Shown here in pieces: positions 42,804 through 51,097 of a stretch of 64,000 nucleotides of DNA. The translations under genes were made by a program, and so were the position numbers. The stretch comes from Fusobacterium necrophorum subsp. necrophorum (GTDB lineage Bacteria; Fusobacteriota; Fusobacteriia; Fusobacteriales; Fusobacteriaceae). Below the pieces are notes generated by a model. The model made no database searches and was not told the origin of the DNA. It saw only the letters and a list, made by a program, of their open reading frames with translations. Location of the stretch: contig NZ_CP034842.1 in NCBI RefSeq assembly GCF_004006635.1, positions 2,480,001-2,544,000 on the forward strand, given 5' to 3'. Each line of letters begins with the position of its first letter. The first letter of the stretch is position 1.

Positions 42804-44948
42804 ATGAAAAAAGTGGTATTTGGGATTTGCAGTATCTTAATTTCCTCTGCTATGCTTGGAGCAGAAATTGATCTTGGAACACAGAATATCTATTCGGAAA
42901 CCGGATTTGAAACGAGTCTTCGAAGCTCTGTTTCTTCTCCTTATATCGTTACTTCAAAAGAAATCAAAGAAAAACATTATACCCGTGTTTCTGAAATTTT
43001 GAGAGATATTCCGCATATCTACATCGGTCCCGGTGGCAGTGTAGATATGCGTGGTCAGGGAAGTGCTCATGCCAGAACAACAGTTCAACTGTTAATTGAT
43101 GGAGTTCCTGCCAATTTTTTGGATACTTCCCACATCAATCTTCCTATCGATACTTTAAATCCAGAAGATATTAAGAGAATTGAAGTCATCCCTGGAGGAG
43201 GAGCTGTTTTATATGGAAGTGGAACTTCCGGAGGAGTGATCAACATCATTACCAAAAAATACACGGGAAACTATGCAAAGGCAAGCTATCAAATAGGAAG
43301 CTATCACAATCATAAATATGACGTAGCTGCCGGAACTTCTTTGGGAAATTTTGACATTAACCTAAGTTATTCAAAAAATAATAGGGATGGATATCGTAAA
43401 AAAGCCTTTTCCGATTCCGATTTCTTCTCCGGAAAATTACGTTATCACTTCAATCCCACAGACAGTCTTGAATTCAAATATAGCTATTTTGATAATAAGT
43501 TCAGAGGTGTTAAATCCCTAACCAGAGAACAAGTCGAGAAAGATCGAAGGCAAAGTGGTCTTTCTCCTGAAGACAATTTGAAAAATACCATCCGAAAAGA
43601 AGAATGGAATTTAACTTACGATGCAAAATGGACAAGCTGGCTGGAACACAAATCCAATCTTTTCTATCAGTCCACAGAAATAAAATCTAGTGAATATGAA
43701 GATGCTCTTCCTTTCTATCAATATCAAATTTCTTCTTATCAAAAAATGCTTACTATGCCAGGGATTCCTCCTATGATGCAAGCACAATTGAAAAAGCAGA
43801 TAAAAGCCCTACAAAATTTGATAACGAGTAATCCAAGGATGGAATTACATCAAGGAAGTCGTTTCAAAGATCAAAAATTCGGTTTTAAAATGAAGAATAA
43901 ATTTAAGTATGGGGAAAATAGTGATTTTATTTTAGGTTTGGGATACATTCACAACAAAATGGATCGAGATTCTTGGGCTTATACGAAAAATACGCAAACG
44001 AATCAAACAATAGCAACTCTTACAAATACTAAAATTCCTTTAAATAAGAAAACATTCGAAATTTTCGGATTAAATACCTATCGTCATAATAATTGGGAAT
44101 TTGTTCAGGGCTTACGCTTTGAAAAAGCGAAATATAATGGAAAAAGACAATATAAAAATCTGGAATATCCTTTAAAAGATCGTAGCATGAATAATGTTGC
44201 GGCAAATCTGGCTGTCAATTATCTCTATTCCGATACAGGAAATGTCTATGTAAAATATGAAAGAGGATTTACTTCTCCTGCTCCTGCACAGTTAATGGAT
44301 AAAATCAGAAAAGGAGGAGTGAACGATTATGTCAATAATGATTTAAAATCTGAAAAATCAAACTCCTTTGAAGTTGGATGGAATGACTATCTCTTCCATT
44401 CTTTAGTCAGTGCTGATGTTTTTTTCAGTGAAACGAAAGATGAAATTTCTACCATATTCTCGGGAGGGCATGGGACAACATTCAGCAATTTGAACCTTGG
44501 TCAAACGAAACGATATGGTTTTGATCTAAAAGCCAGTCAAGTTTTTGAAAAGTGGACATTCTCGGAAGCTTACAGTTATATCCATGCAAAAATCATGAAA
44601 GATAAAACAAAGGCTTATGAAGGAAAATATATCAGTTATGTTCCAAGGCATAAATTTTCTTTGAATGCTGATTATGCAATCACTCCAAAATGGACTCTTG
44701 GGGGAGAATATCAATACAGTTCTTCCGTATATCTGGACAATGCAAATAAAAATGGAAAAGATGGAGCGAGATCTGTTTTTAATCTTCAAACCTCTTATGA
44801 GTTCAATTCACATTTTTCTATCTATGCAGGAATTAAAAATGTGTTAAATCATAAGTATTATGAATCTGTCAGTGCAGGTTCCAGTCAAAAGTATTATAGT
44901 CCGGCTCCGGAAAGAAATTACTATGCCGGATTCCGTTATCAATTTTAA
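42804..44948 (+). CDS. TonB-dependent outer membrane receptor, probably for haem
   Basis: The 714-residue protein has a signal peptide (ends MLGAEIDL), a plug domain (PYIVTSKEIKEKHY, LLIDGVPANF, VIPGGGAVLYGSGTSGGVINI) and a 22-stranded barrel ending in the aromatic YAGFRYQF. Plug and barrel are typical of haem and siderophore receptors. Its place between haem-type importer genes suggests haem. The energy-giving TonB-ExbBD genes are not in the window. Confidence 0.85.
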   Translation: MKKVVFGICSILISSAMLGAEIDLGTQNIYSETGFETSLRSSVSSPYIVTSKEIKEKHYTRVSEILRDIPHIYIGPGGSVDMRGQGSAHARTTVQLLIDGVPANFLDTSHINLPIDTLNPEDIKRIEVIPGGGAVLYGSGTSGGVINIITKKYTGNYAKASYQIGSYHNHKYDVAAGTSLGNFDINLSYSKNNRDGYRKKAFSDSDFFSGKLRYHFNPTDSLEFKYSYFDNKFRGVKSLTREQVEKDRRQSGLSPEDNLKNTIRKEEWNLTYDAKWTSWLEHKSNLFYQSTEIKSSEYEDALPFYQYQISSYQKMLTMPGIPPMMQAQLKKQIKALQNLITSNPRMELHQGSRFKDQKFGFKMKNKFKYGENSDFILGLGYIHNKMDRDSWAYTKNTQTNQTIATLTNTKIPLNKKTFEIFGLNTYRHNNWEFVQGLRFEKAKYNGKRQYKNLEYPLKDRSMNNVAANLAVNYLYSDTGNVYVKYERGFTSPAPAQLMDKIRKGGVNDYVNNDLKSEKSNSFEVGWNDYLFHSLVSADVFFSETKDEISTIFSGGHGTTFSNLNLGQTKRYGFDLKASQVFEKWTFSEAYSYIHAKIMKDKTKAYEGKYISYVPRHKFSLNADYAITPKWTLGGEYQYSSSVYLDNANKNGKDGARSVFNLQTSYEFNSHFSIYAGIKNVLNHKYYESVSAGSSQKYYSPAPERNYYAGFRYQF

Positions 44949-44963
44949 AAGTAGGAAGACTCT

Positions 44964-45938
44964 ATGAAGACAAAATTATATTTCACAATTGCTATCCTCT
45001 TTTGCATTACTGCTATTTTCATTTGTATCAGTCTCGGAAATGTCTATATCAGTCCAAAAGAACTTTTTTCCTATCCTCAGTTGGATGACTATACCAAAAC
45101 GGTTCTTATGGACTTAAGACTTCCCAGAGTCATTATGGCCTTTCTCGTCGGTATGCTTTTAGCTTCCAGCGGAAATGTGGTACAGATTATTTTTCAAAAT
45201 CCACTGGCAGATCCCTATATTATAGGGATCGCGTCCAGTGCTACCTTCGGGGCCGTTGTTGCCTATCTTTTAGGCTTGCCGGAATACAGTTACGGAGCTG
45301 TGGCCTTTGTTTGCTGTCTCATCAGTACCTTATTTTTATTCAGAATTGCAAAAAAAGGAAATCATATTCATATTTCCACCTTGCTTATTATGGGAATTAC
45401 TTTGGCTTCCTTTCTTGCAGGCTTCACTTCTTTTTCCATTTATTGGATTGGAGAAGATTCCTTTAAAATTACAATTTGGCTCATGGGATATTTGGGAAAT
45501 GCTTCTTGGAAACAAATTCTGTTTCTCTTATTCCCCATTATATTTTCCACTCTCTATTTTTATCAAAAAAGAAATGCTCTGGACATTCTCTTATTAGGGG
45601 ATGAACAGGCTCATTCGATGGGAATTCAAGTTTCCAAATTGAAATCTCATTGTTTGATTTTAGCATCTCTTATGGTGGCATTTTCTGTTGCCTTTACAGG
45701 TATGATTGGCTTTGTAGGTCTGATTGTCCCTCATATTGTACGAAACATTGTAGGACCCTTGAATCGAAAGGTCATTCCCTGTACTCTGTTTTTTGGAGGA
45801 ACTTTTTTGCTTGTCTGTGACACGCTGGGAAGAATGATTTTAGCTCCTCTGGAAATTCCGATTGGAGTCATTACTTCCTTATTGGGGGCTCCTTTCTTCT
45901 TTTATCTTGCTATGAAAAATAGGAGGAATATGCTATGA
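44964..45938 (+). CDS. FecCD-type ABC permease
   Basis: The 324-residue membrane protein carries the FecCD/BtuC signature: LRLPRVIMAFLVGMLLASSGNVVQ near residue 55 (broken match), NPLADPYIIGIASSATFGAVV, and GFVGLIVPHIVRNIVGP near residue 250. It is the channel that moves the substrate over the inner membrane. The ATPase gene begins inside its last codons. Confidence 0.92.
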   Translation: MKTKLYFTIAILFCITAIFICISLGNVYISPKELFSYPQLDDYTKTVLMDLRLPRVIMAFLVGMLLASSGNVVQIIFQNPLADPYIIGIASSATFGAVVAYLLGLPEYSYGAVAFVCCLISTLFLFRIAKKGNHIHISTLLIMGITLASFLAGFTSFSIYWIGEDSFKITIWLMGYLGNASWKQILFLLFPIIFSTLYFYQKRNALDILLLGDEQAHSMGIQVSKLKSHCLILASLMVAFSVAFTGMIGFVGLIVPHIVRNIVGPLNRKVIPCTLFFGGTFLLVCDTLGRMILAPLEIPIGVITSLLGAPFFFYLAMKNRRNML

Positions 45939-46735
45939 ATTTCACACAAGCTAAGTTTTTAAGTATACAAAATTTAAATTTTTCCTATGGAAAACATCCC
46001 ATCTTAAGATCCATTTCTTGCGAGATAACAGAAAGAAAAATGACAGGAATTATAGGTCCGAATGGTTGTGGAAAATCAACCCTTTTAAAAAATATTCTGG
46101 GCTTCTATTCCTGTAACTTTGAGTCTTTTTTTATCTTAGGAAAAAATTGGAAAGAATTCAGCCCGAAAGAATTGTCAAAAGTCATTGCCTATATTCCGCA
46201 GAAAGTGAATGTAATTCCGGGAATTTCCGTAAGAGATTTTATCTGTTTGGGAAGATTTGCTCAGTTAAGACATTCTTGGGATTCTTATACGAAAAGGGAT
46301 TATGAAATAGTAGATGACATCATACATACTCTTCATTTAGAAGCATTTCGAGATAGATCTTTAGGAAGTCTTTCCGGAGGAGAACTGCAAAAAATTTTTC
46401 TGGCAAAAGCTCTTGCTCAGGAAACTAAAATATTACTTTTGGATGAACCGACTTCCGCCTTGGATTTTCATAATGCCATCTTTTTTATGAAAACTCTCAA
46501 GAAGTATATACAACATTACCGAATCACTCCCATTATTGTACTTCATGATTTAAATTTGGCTGCCTCATTCTGCGATGAAATTATCATTATGAAGGAAGGG
46601 AGAATTATAAAACACGGGACACCTAAGGATATGATTACCGTTGAGAATATTCACCAAATTTATGGATTGGATTGTAACATTCATTATTCTCCGGAAAATG
46701 AGGCTCCTTATATTATTCCCAAAGTAAAAAATTAA
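45935..46735 (+). CDS. FecE/HmuV-type ABC ATPase
   Basis: The 266-residue protein has Walker A GPNGCGKST, the signature LSGGELQKIF, Walker B ILLLDEPTSALD and H-loop VLHDLN. This is the usual form of iron-complex and haem importer ATPases. It is translationally coupled to the permease (ATGA overlap) and followed after 15 bases by the HutW/ChuW-like gene. Confidence 0.92.
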   Translation: MNFTQAKFLSIQNLNFSYGKHPILRSISCEITERKMTGIIGPNGCGKSTLLKNILGFYSCNFESFFILGKNWKEFSPKELSKVIAYIPQKVNVIPGISVRDFICLGRFAQLRHSWDSYTKRDYEIVDDIIHTLHLEAFRDRSLGSLSGGELQKIFLAKALAQETKILLLDEPTSALDFHNAIFFMKTLKKYIQHYRITPIIVLHDLNLAASFCDEIIIMKEGRIIKHGTPKDMITVENIHQIYGLDCNIHYSPENEAPYIIPKVKN

Positions 46736-46750
46736 GAAAGGAAGGATGAC

Positions 46751-47977
46751 ATGTTTGAAAAACGTTATAAATCTCATCATGATGTTGGAAATATTTTGTC
46801 AAAGTATGCCAAAAAAGAGTCCGCTACTGAAAAAGATTTTTTAAATCTTTTAGAACAAGAAAATGTTTCAAAGCAGCTGGGACTCTATCTACACACTCCC
46901 TACTGTGATAAAATCTGCTCTTTTTGCAATATGAATCGAAAAAAAGTAGATACGGAATTGGAAGAATATCATCAATATCTATGTCAACAAATAGAATACT
47001 ATGGACAATTCCCTTTTTGTCAATCCAGTGACTTAGACGTTGTCTTTTTTGGGGGAGGAACTCCTACCATTTATTCTCATCGCCAATTACAAAATATTTT
47101 ACAATGTCTACAAAAAAACTTCCATTTTTCCACTTCCTATGAGATGACTTTTGAAACAACTCTACACAATTTGGGAGTGGAAAAAGCAAAGCTGTTACAA
47201 GAAAATGCTGTGAACCGATTGAGTGTGGGAATTCAAACTTTTTCCAATCGGGGAAGAAAGATGTTAAATCGAACTTTCTCAAAAGAAGAAGCTGTGCAAA
47301 GATTACAGGACTTGAGAAAAGCCTTTCACGGTCTTCTTTGCATTGACATTATTTATAATTACCCGGAACAAAGTGACGAGGAAGTATTAGAAGATATTCG
47401 AATCGCCTCCGATTTGGGAGTGGATAGCATCAGTTTTTATTCTTTGATGATACAGGAAGGTTCTGAAATTTTAAAAAATATATCCAAAGAATCTGTTGAA
47501 AAGTTCTATGATATAAAAAGAGATGAGCACTTGCATAATCTTTTTTATCAGGAGTCTCTACGAAGAGGCTACTCTCTTTTAGAGTTGACAAAAATTACAA
47601 ACGGCAGGGATAAGTATCAATATATTCGAACACATAATCTGCTGCCGATTGGAGTGGGAGCAGGAGGACATGTGGAAGACATCTCTTGCTATCATATGAA
47701 TAAGAAAATGTCTTTTTACTCCAAGACCCCTAAGGATTCTATTAGAATGGGACAACTCTCCGGACTTTTTCAATTTGATTCCTTTTCCGAAATCAAATTA
47801 CAAGAATTAACGGGAACAAGATATCCAAAAGTCAGAGAAAAAATAGAGGAATATATAAAAATGGGTTGGCTGCAATATAAAAACAAACAATTTTCTTATA
47901 CTGAAAATGGTGTTTTTTGGGGAAATAACATCAATGCGGAATTATTGGAAGTGGCTCTTTCTAATTCTGTGAATTAA
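46751..47977 (+). CDS. HutW/ChuW-like radical SAM enzyme, probable anaerobilin synthase
   Basis: The 408-residue protein has the radical SAM cluster motif C52-x3-C56-x2-C59 in HTPYCDKICSFCN and glycine-rich VVFFGGGTPTIY near residue 100. HemN-like segments include LSVGIQTF and FYSLMIQEGSE. Such genes next to haem importers (ChuW, HutW, HmuW) encode enzymes that open haem without oxygen to give a linear tetrapyrrole and release iron. Assignment rests on the operon and length; HemN/HemW-like coproporphyrin enzymes are relatives. A flavodoxin-like partner is not next to it. Confidence 0.75.
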   Translation: MFEKRYKSHHDVGNILSKYAKKESATEKDFLNLLEQENVSKQLGLYLHTPYCDKICSFCNMNRKKVDTELEEYHQYLCQQIEYYGQFPFCQSSDLDVVFFGGGTPTIYSHRQLQNILQCLQKNFHFSTSYEMTFETTLHNLGVEKAKLLQENAVNRLSVGIQTFSNRGRKMLNRTFSKEEAVQRLQDLRKAFHGLLCIDIIYNYPEQSDEEVLEDIRIASDLGVDSISFYSLMIQEGSEILKNISKESVEKFYDIKRDEHLHNLFYQESLRRGYSLLELTKITNGRDKYQYIRTHNLLPIGVGAGGHVEDISCYHMNKKMSFYSKTPKDSIRMGQLSGLFQFDSFSEIKLQELTGTRYPKVREKIEEYIKMGWLQYKNKQFSYTENGVFWGNNINAELLEVALSNSVN

Positions 47978-48046
47978 GCTATAATGTTTTAACAATCGAA
48001 CTTCCTAATGAAAAAGAAAAAATGATATTGAGAACTTCTCATTCTG

Positions 48047-48091
48047 ATATATACTCTCTTTCCTAGAGAATTTAGGAAAGAGAGTATATAT
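48047..48091. terminator. long perfect hairpin after the haem operon
   Basis: A 19-bp perfect stem (48047-48065 with 48073-48091) has a seven-base loop. It lies between the haem operon and the convergent PTS operon. No T-run follows on either strand, so it is only partly like an intrinsic terminator. The rest of 47978-48243 shows no certain gene. Confidence 0.6.
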
Positions 48092-48243
48092 CCCTTCAAT
48101 AGTATTTATTACATATTCCTTTCTATCCTAATAAAGCCAAGTGACTTGTGACTATCTTTTTTTGCAAATATAGATCATAAAAATATCTATCCATTGTTAA
48201 TTCATATTCCTACTATCTTTTCTTGCATTTACTGTTTCAGTTT

Positions 48244-49503
48244 TTAATAAAATATTCCTAAAATTTTCCATAAAAGATAAGAAAGAATATGTGCTCCCCC
48301 ATCAAGAGAAGAAATACTTCCAGTTCCATCTGGAATATGGAATCCAACCTCTCCAGCAACTCGAGTCAATAACGGGGCTAAAGAAGAAGCTATGAAAAGC
48401 ATCAATGACATAATAATAATAGAAGAAACCAGAGCTCTAAATATATTCCCTTTTGCAGGAATAATCGCCCATGTTAATAAAATTGGAATAATTCCAATAT
48501 CCGCAAATGGTAGCATAGTATTTCCAGGTAGAATAACTGCCAGTAGCAGAGAAATGGGAACCATCATTACCCCAACAGACATAATGACAGGATCTCCAAT
48601 AGCGATTGCTCCATCTAATCCAATATATACTTTTCTTCCAGGAAATCTTCCGCTCATAAATTTTTGTGCAGCTTCCGATAAAGGAATTAACCCTTCCATC
48701 AAAAGTTTTGTCATTTTAGGCATTAAAAACAAAACAGCTGCAAGATTGATTCCTAAAAGGAAAACTGCCTGCCAATGGTATCCTGCTAACATTCCAATCA
48801 GAATTCCTAAAATTAGTCCCATGATAGCAGGATCTCCGAAAACTGCCATGAAAGAACTTGTGTTATCTTTTTCTTTTAATTCTATTCTAATATCTTTCAA
48901 AACAGGAATAAAATCTATTGCTCTATTAATAGCATAACCAATTGGCAACCAATTTATTGTTTCCATATGTGCAAATGTAACTCCCTCCATACCAAAATAT
49001 TTACTAATAATAGGAGCTCCCCAATCAGCAAGTTTCAAAACAATAATAATTGCTATGGCAGACGCAAGCATAGCCAAAGTAAAAGATCCTGTACTATAGT
49101 ATACTAAAGAACCTGTAAAAATAAAATGCCAGAAATTCCAAAGATCTACATTCATAACATCTGTTAAATTGAAAGCAAGCATAACAAAATTGATTCCTAT
49201 TGCTAAAATAAAAATCCAAACCACAAGAGGTGTTGCAAAAGACATTGCAGCTTCTACCGGCCATCCTACATCCATAGTTGTCAAATTTAAATTAAAATTT
49301 TCAGATATTTTTTGTGTGGCTGCTCCTAAATTAGAAACCATCATTCCTATAACAAGATTGATTCCTATAAATCCGATTCCGATAGTCAAACCGGATTTAA
49401 ATGCATCCTTTGCTCTTAATCTAAAAATCAATCCAAGAATGAAAATAATAATTGGTAATACTACAACTGCTCCCATATCCAACAAAGCTTGTATAATACT
49501 CAT
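48244..49503 (-). CDS. PTS galactitol-type EIIC permease
   Basis: The 419-residue polytopic protein matches the GatC/SgcC family: VVVLPIIIFILGLIFRL near residue 15, MMVSNLGAATQ and PGNTMLPFADIGIIPILLTW near residue 330. It moves a polyol or pentitol across the membrane while EIIA and EIIB phosphorylate it. The start at 49503 has GGGGG upstream; an in-frame ATG eleven codons earlier overlaps the gene before it. It is the last gene of the operon. Confidence 0.85.
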   Translation of the reverse strand: MSIIQALLDMGAVVVLPIIIFILGLIFRLRAKDAFKSGLTIGIGFIGINLVIGMMVSNLGAATQKISENFNLNLTTMDVGWPVEAAMSFATPLVVWIFILAIGINFVMLAFNLTDVMNVDLWNFWHFIFTGSLVYYSTGSFTLAMLASAIAIIIVLKLADWGAPIISKYFGMEGVTFAHMETINWLPIGYAINRAIDFIPVLKDIRIELKEKDNTSSFMAVFGDPAIMGLILGILIGMLAGYHWQAVFLLGINLAAVLFLMPKMTKLLMEGLIPLSEAAQKFMSGRFPGRKVYIGLDGAIAIGDPVIMSVGVMMVPISLLLAVILPGNTMLPFADIGIIPILLTWAIIPAKGNIFRALVSSIIIMSLMLFIASSLAPLLTRVAGEVGFHIPDGTGSISSLDGGAHILSYLLWKILGIFY

Positions 49504-49532
49504 CTTTTTCCCCCTTTCTATAAATGACTTTA

Positions 49533-49925
49533 TCATTTAACATTATTTACTATAGTTTTTATAATATCTTCTAATAATTTCTCACCTCCAACTCCTGTTA
49601 GAAGAGAGACTCCCGAAAAAACAGGACAGCTAAATTTTTGTCCTTTTGGTAATATCACAGTATGAACTACGAAATCTGGTTTTAAAATCTTGGCTTTTCC
49701 TTCCAATTCTCCTATTTTACATTGAAAAATTTCCAAATCAATTTCCCTTTCTCGAAAAGCCTTTTCAATTTTATTCCTCACCATAGTCGAAGTAGCTATT
49801 CCACTTCCACAAGCAATAATTCCACGATATTTTTTTTCTGGTATCATTTTTTGGTATTCTTTTAAATTTTTTTCTTCAAGATTTTTTAACTCACTTTTTT
49901 TCAAGAATTTATTAAATAGTCCCAT
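49533..49925 (-). CDS. PTS galactitol-type EIIB, with N-terminal extension
   Basis: The 130-residue protein carries the active-site cysteine in ACGSGIATST at C39. In GatB-type proteins the cysteine is near residue 9, so this one has about 30 extra N-terminal residues rich in lysine and glutamate. The strong AGGAGGGG lies before the first ATG, and the internal ATG has no good site, so the extension is real. It passes phosphate from EIIA to the substrate. Confidence 0.82.
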   Translation of the reverse strand: MGLFNKFLKKSELKNLEEKNLKEYQKMIPEKKYRGIIACGSGIATSTMVRNKIEKAFREREIDLEIFQCKIGELEGKAKILKPDFVVHTVILPKGQKFSCPVFSGVSLLTGVGGEKLLEDIIKTIVNNVK

Positions 49926-49979
49926 AAATTTCCCCTCCTGATATTATATCGTAATAGTATGCCCAATTCCTTTCTCATC

Positions 49980-50417
49980 TTATAGTAACACTTCTAAAAT
50001 TTCTTCATCTGTCATTCTTTGAAAATTCTTTAAAATCTCTTCATGCTTCTCCAATAATTCAGCCATAAAAGAAAGAATTTCATTTTTATTTTTTCTTGTC
50101 AATGCCATAACAAAAAATATATGACAGCAAATATTCTCTTTGCCATTTTCAATGTTTTTAAATAAAATAGGTTCTTCTGATATCACAATTGCTATTTTAT
50201 CTTTCAGCACGTAAATATCATCTGTATGGACGATTGCGGTATTCATTCCTCCTTGTAACACAATTCCTGTTGGAAATTCTCTTTCTTTTTTCTGAATTAC
50301 TTCCACAAATTTTTCATTCACTATCTTATCTTCATAAAATTGATTTCCGACAATTTTCAGTACCTCATCTCTAAATAATTTTTGAGTGAATCTAAATATA
50401 TATTTTTTTTCAAGCAT
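49980..50417 (-). CDS. PTS fructose/galactitol-type EIIA
   Basis: The 145-residue protein has the EIIA segment FPTGIVLQGGMNTAIVHTD with phosphorylatable H64, followed by hydrophobic and helical parts (ICCHIFFVMALTRKNKNEIL). It takes phosphate from HPr and passes it to EIIB. It lies 18 bases after the aldolase gene and 54 bases before EIIB. Confidence 0.85.
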   Translation of the reverse strand: MLEKKYIFRFTQKLFRDEVLKIVGNQFYEDKIVNEKFVEVIQKKEREFPTGIVLQGGMNTAIVHTDDIYVLKDKIAIVISEEPILFKNIENGKENICCHIFFVMALTRKNKNEILSFMAELLEKHEEILKNFQRMTDEEILEVLL

Positions 50418-50435
50418 TTCCCTCTCCTATCATTT

Positions 50436-51086
50436 TTAGACTTTGCAATATGATCCAAATTTCATAATATGTTTTTCAATTTCTTCTTTTGAAAGAATAA
50501 CAGGCTCTCCAATACTTTTGGCTTTTACATACAACTCAGCACAAAACTCCACATATTCGGTAATAGCAAAAGCATTTTCAATATCTTCTGCTCCTACATT
50601 AACTCCATGATTTGCTAATAAACATGCCTTTGCTCCTCGCATTGCCTCAAAAGCATTTTGTGCCAATTCTTCCGTTCCAAACATAGCATATTCAGCACAC
50701 TTTATTTCATGAGTTCCCGCAATAGCAATCATGTAATCCACTGCTCGTAAGGATTCTCTTAAGCAGGAAATTGTTGTGCAATAAATGGCATGTGTATGTA
50801 TGAAAGCTCTAATGTCTTTTCTCTCTCTGTACATTTTTAAATGCATTTCTATTTCGGACGAAGGTCTGTATTTAGGATTCCCTTCTATAATATTTCCTTC
50901 TAAATCCACTACAAAAACATCCTCCATTTCCATAGTATGATAAGCAACACTGCTTGGTGAAATGGCAACAAGACCCTCTTTTTCATTATAAATAGAAATA
51001 TTTCCTCCTGTTCCTTTTGTCAGACCTTTTTCAAGTAAAAGATTTAAATATTTTACTATCTTTTCTCGTTCTGTTTGCAATCTCAT
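50436..51086 (-). CDS. class II (FucA/AraD-like) sugar-phosphate aldolase or epimerase
   Basis: The 216-residue protein has GTGGNISIYN near residue 32, the zinc-binding HTHAIYC near residue 92 and ANHGVNVGA near residue 155, typical of L-fuculose-phosphate aldolase and L-ribulose-phosphate epimerase relatives. It probably acts on the phosphorylated sugar made by the PTS. The start at 51086 is set by AGGAGG six bases upstream. It is the second gene of the operon. Confidence 0.85.
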   Translation of the reverse strand: MRLQTEREKIVKYLNLLLEKGLTKGTGGNISIYNEKEGLVAISPSSVAYHTMEMEDVFVVDLEGNIIEGNPKYRPSSEIEMHLKMYRERKDIRAFIHTHAIYCTTISCLRESLRAVDYMIAIAGTHEIKCAEYAMFGTEELAQNAFEAMRGAKACLLANHGVNVGAEDIENAFAITEYVEFCAELYVKAKSIGEPVILSKEEIEKHIMKFGSYCKV

Positions 51087-51097
51087 AACATTCCTCC

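Noticed and set aside
47978-48065. 28-codon protein-like frame after the haem operon (ELPNEKEKMILRTS)
   Set aside because: It is short, without a start codon or ribosome-binding site, and ends in the hairpin. It may be a gene remnant, but chance cannot be excluded.
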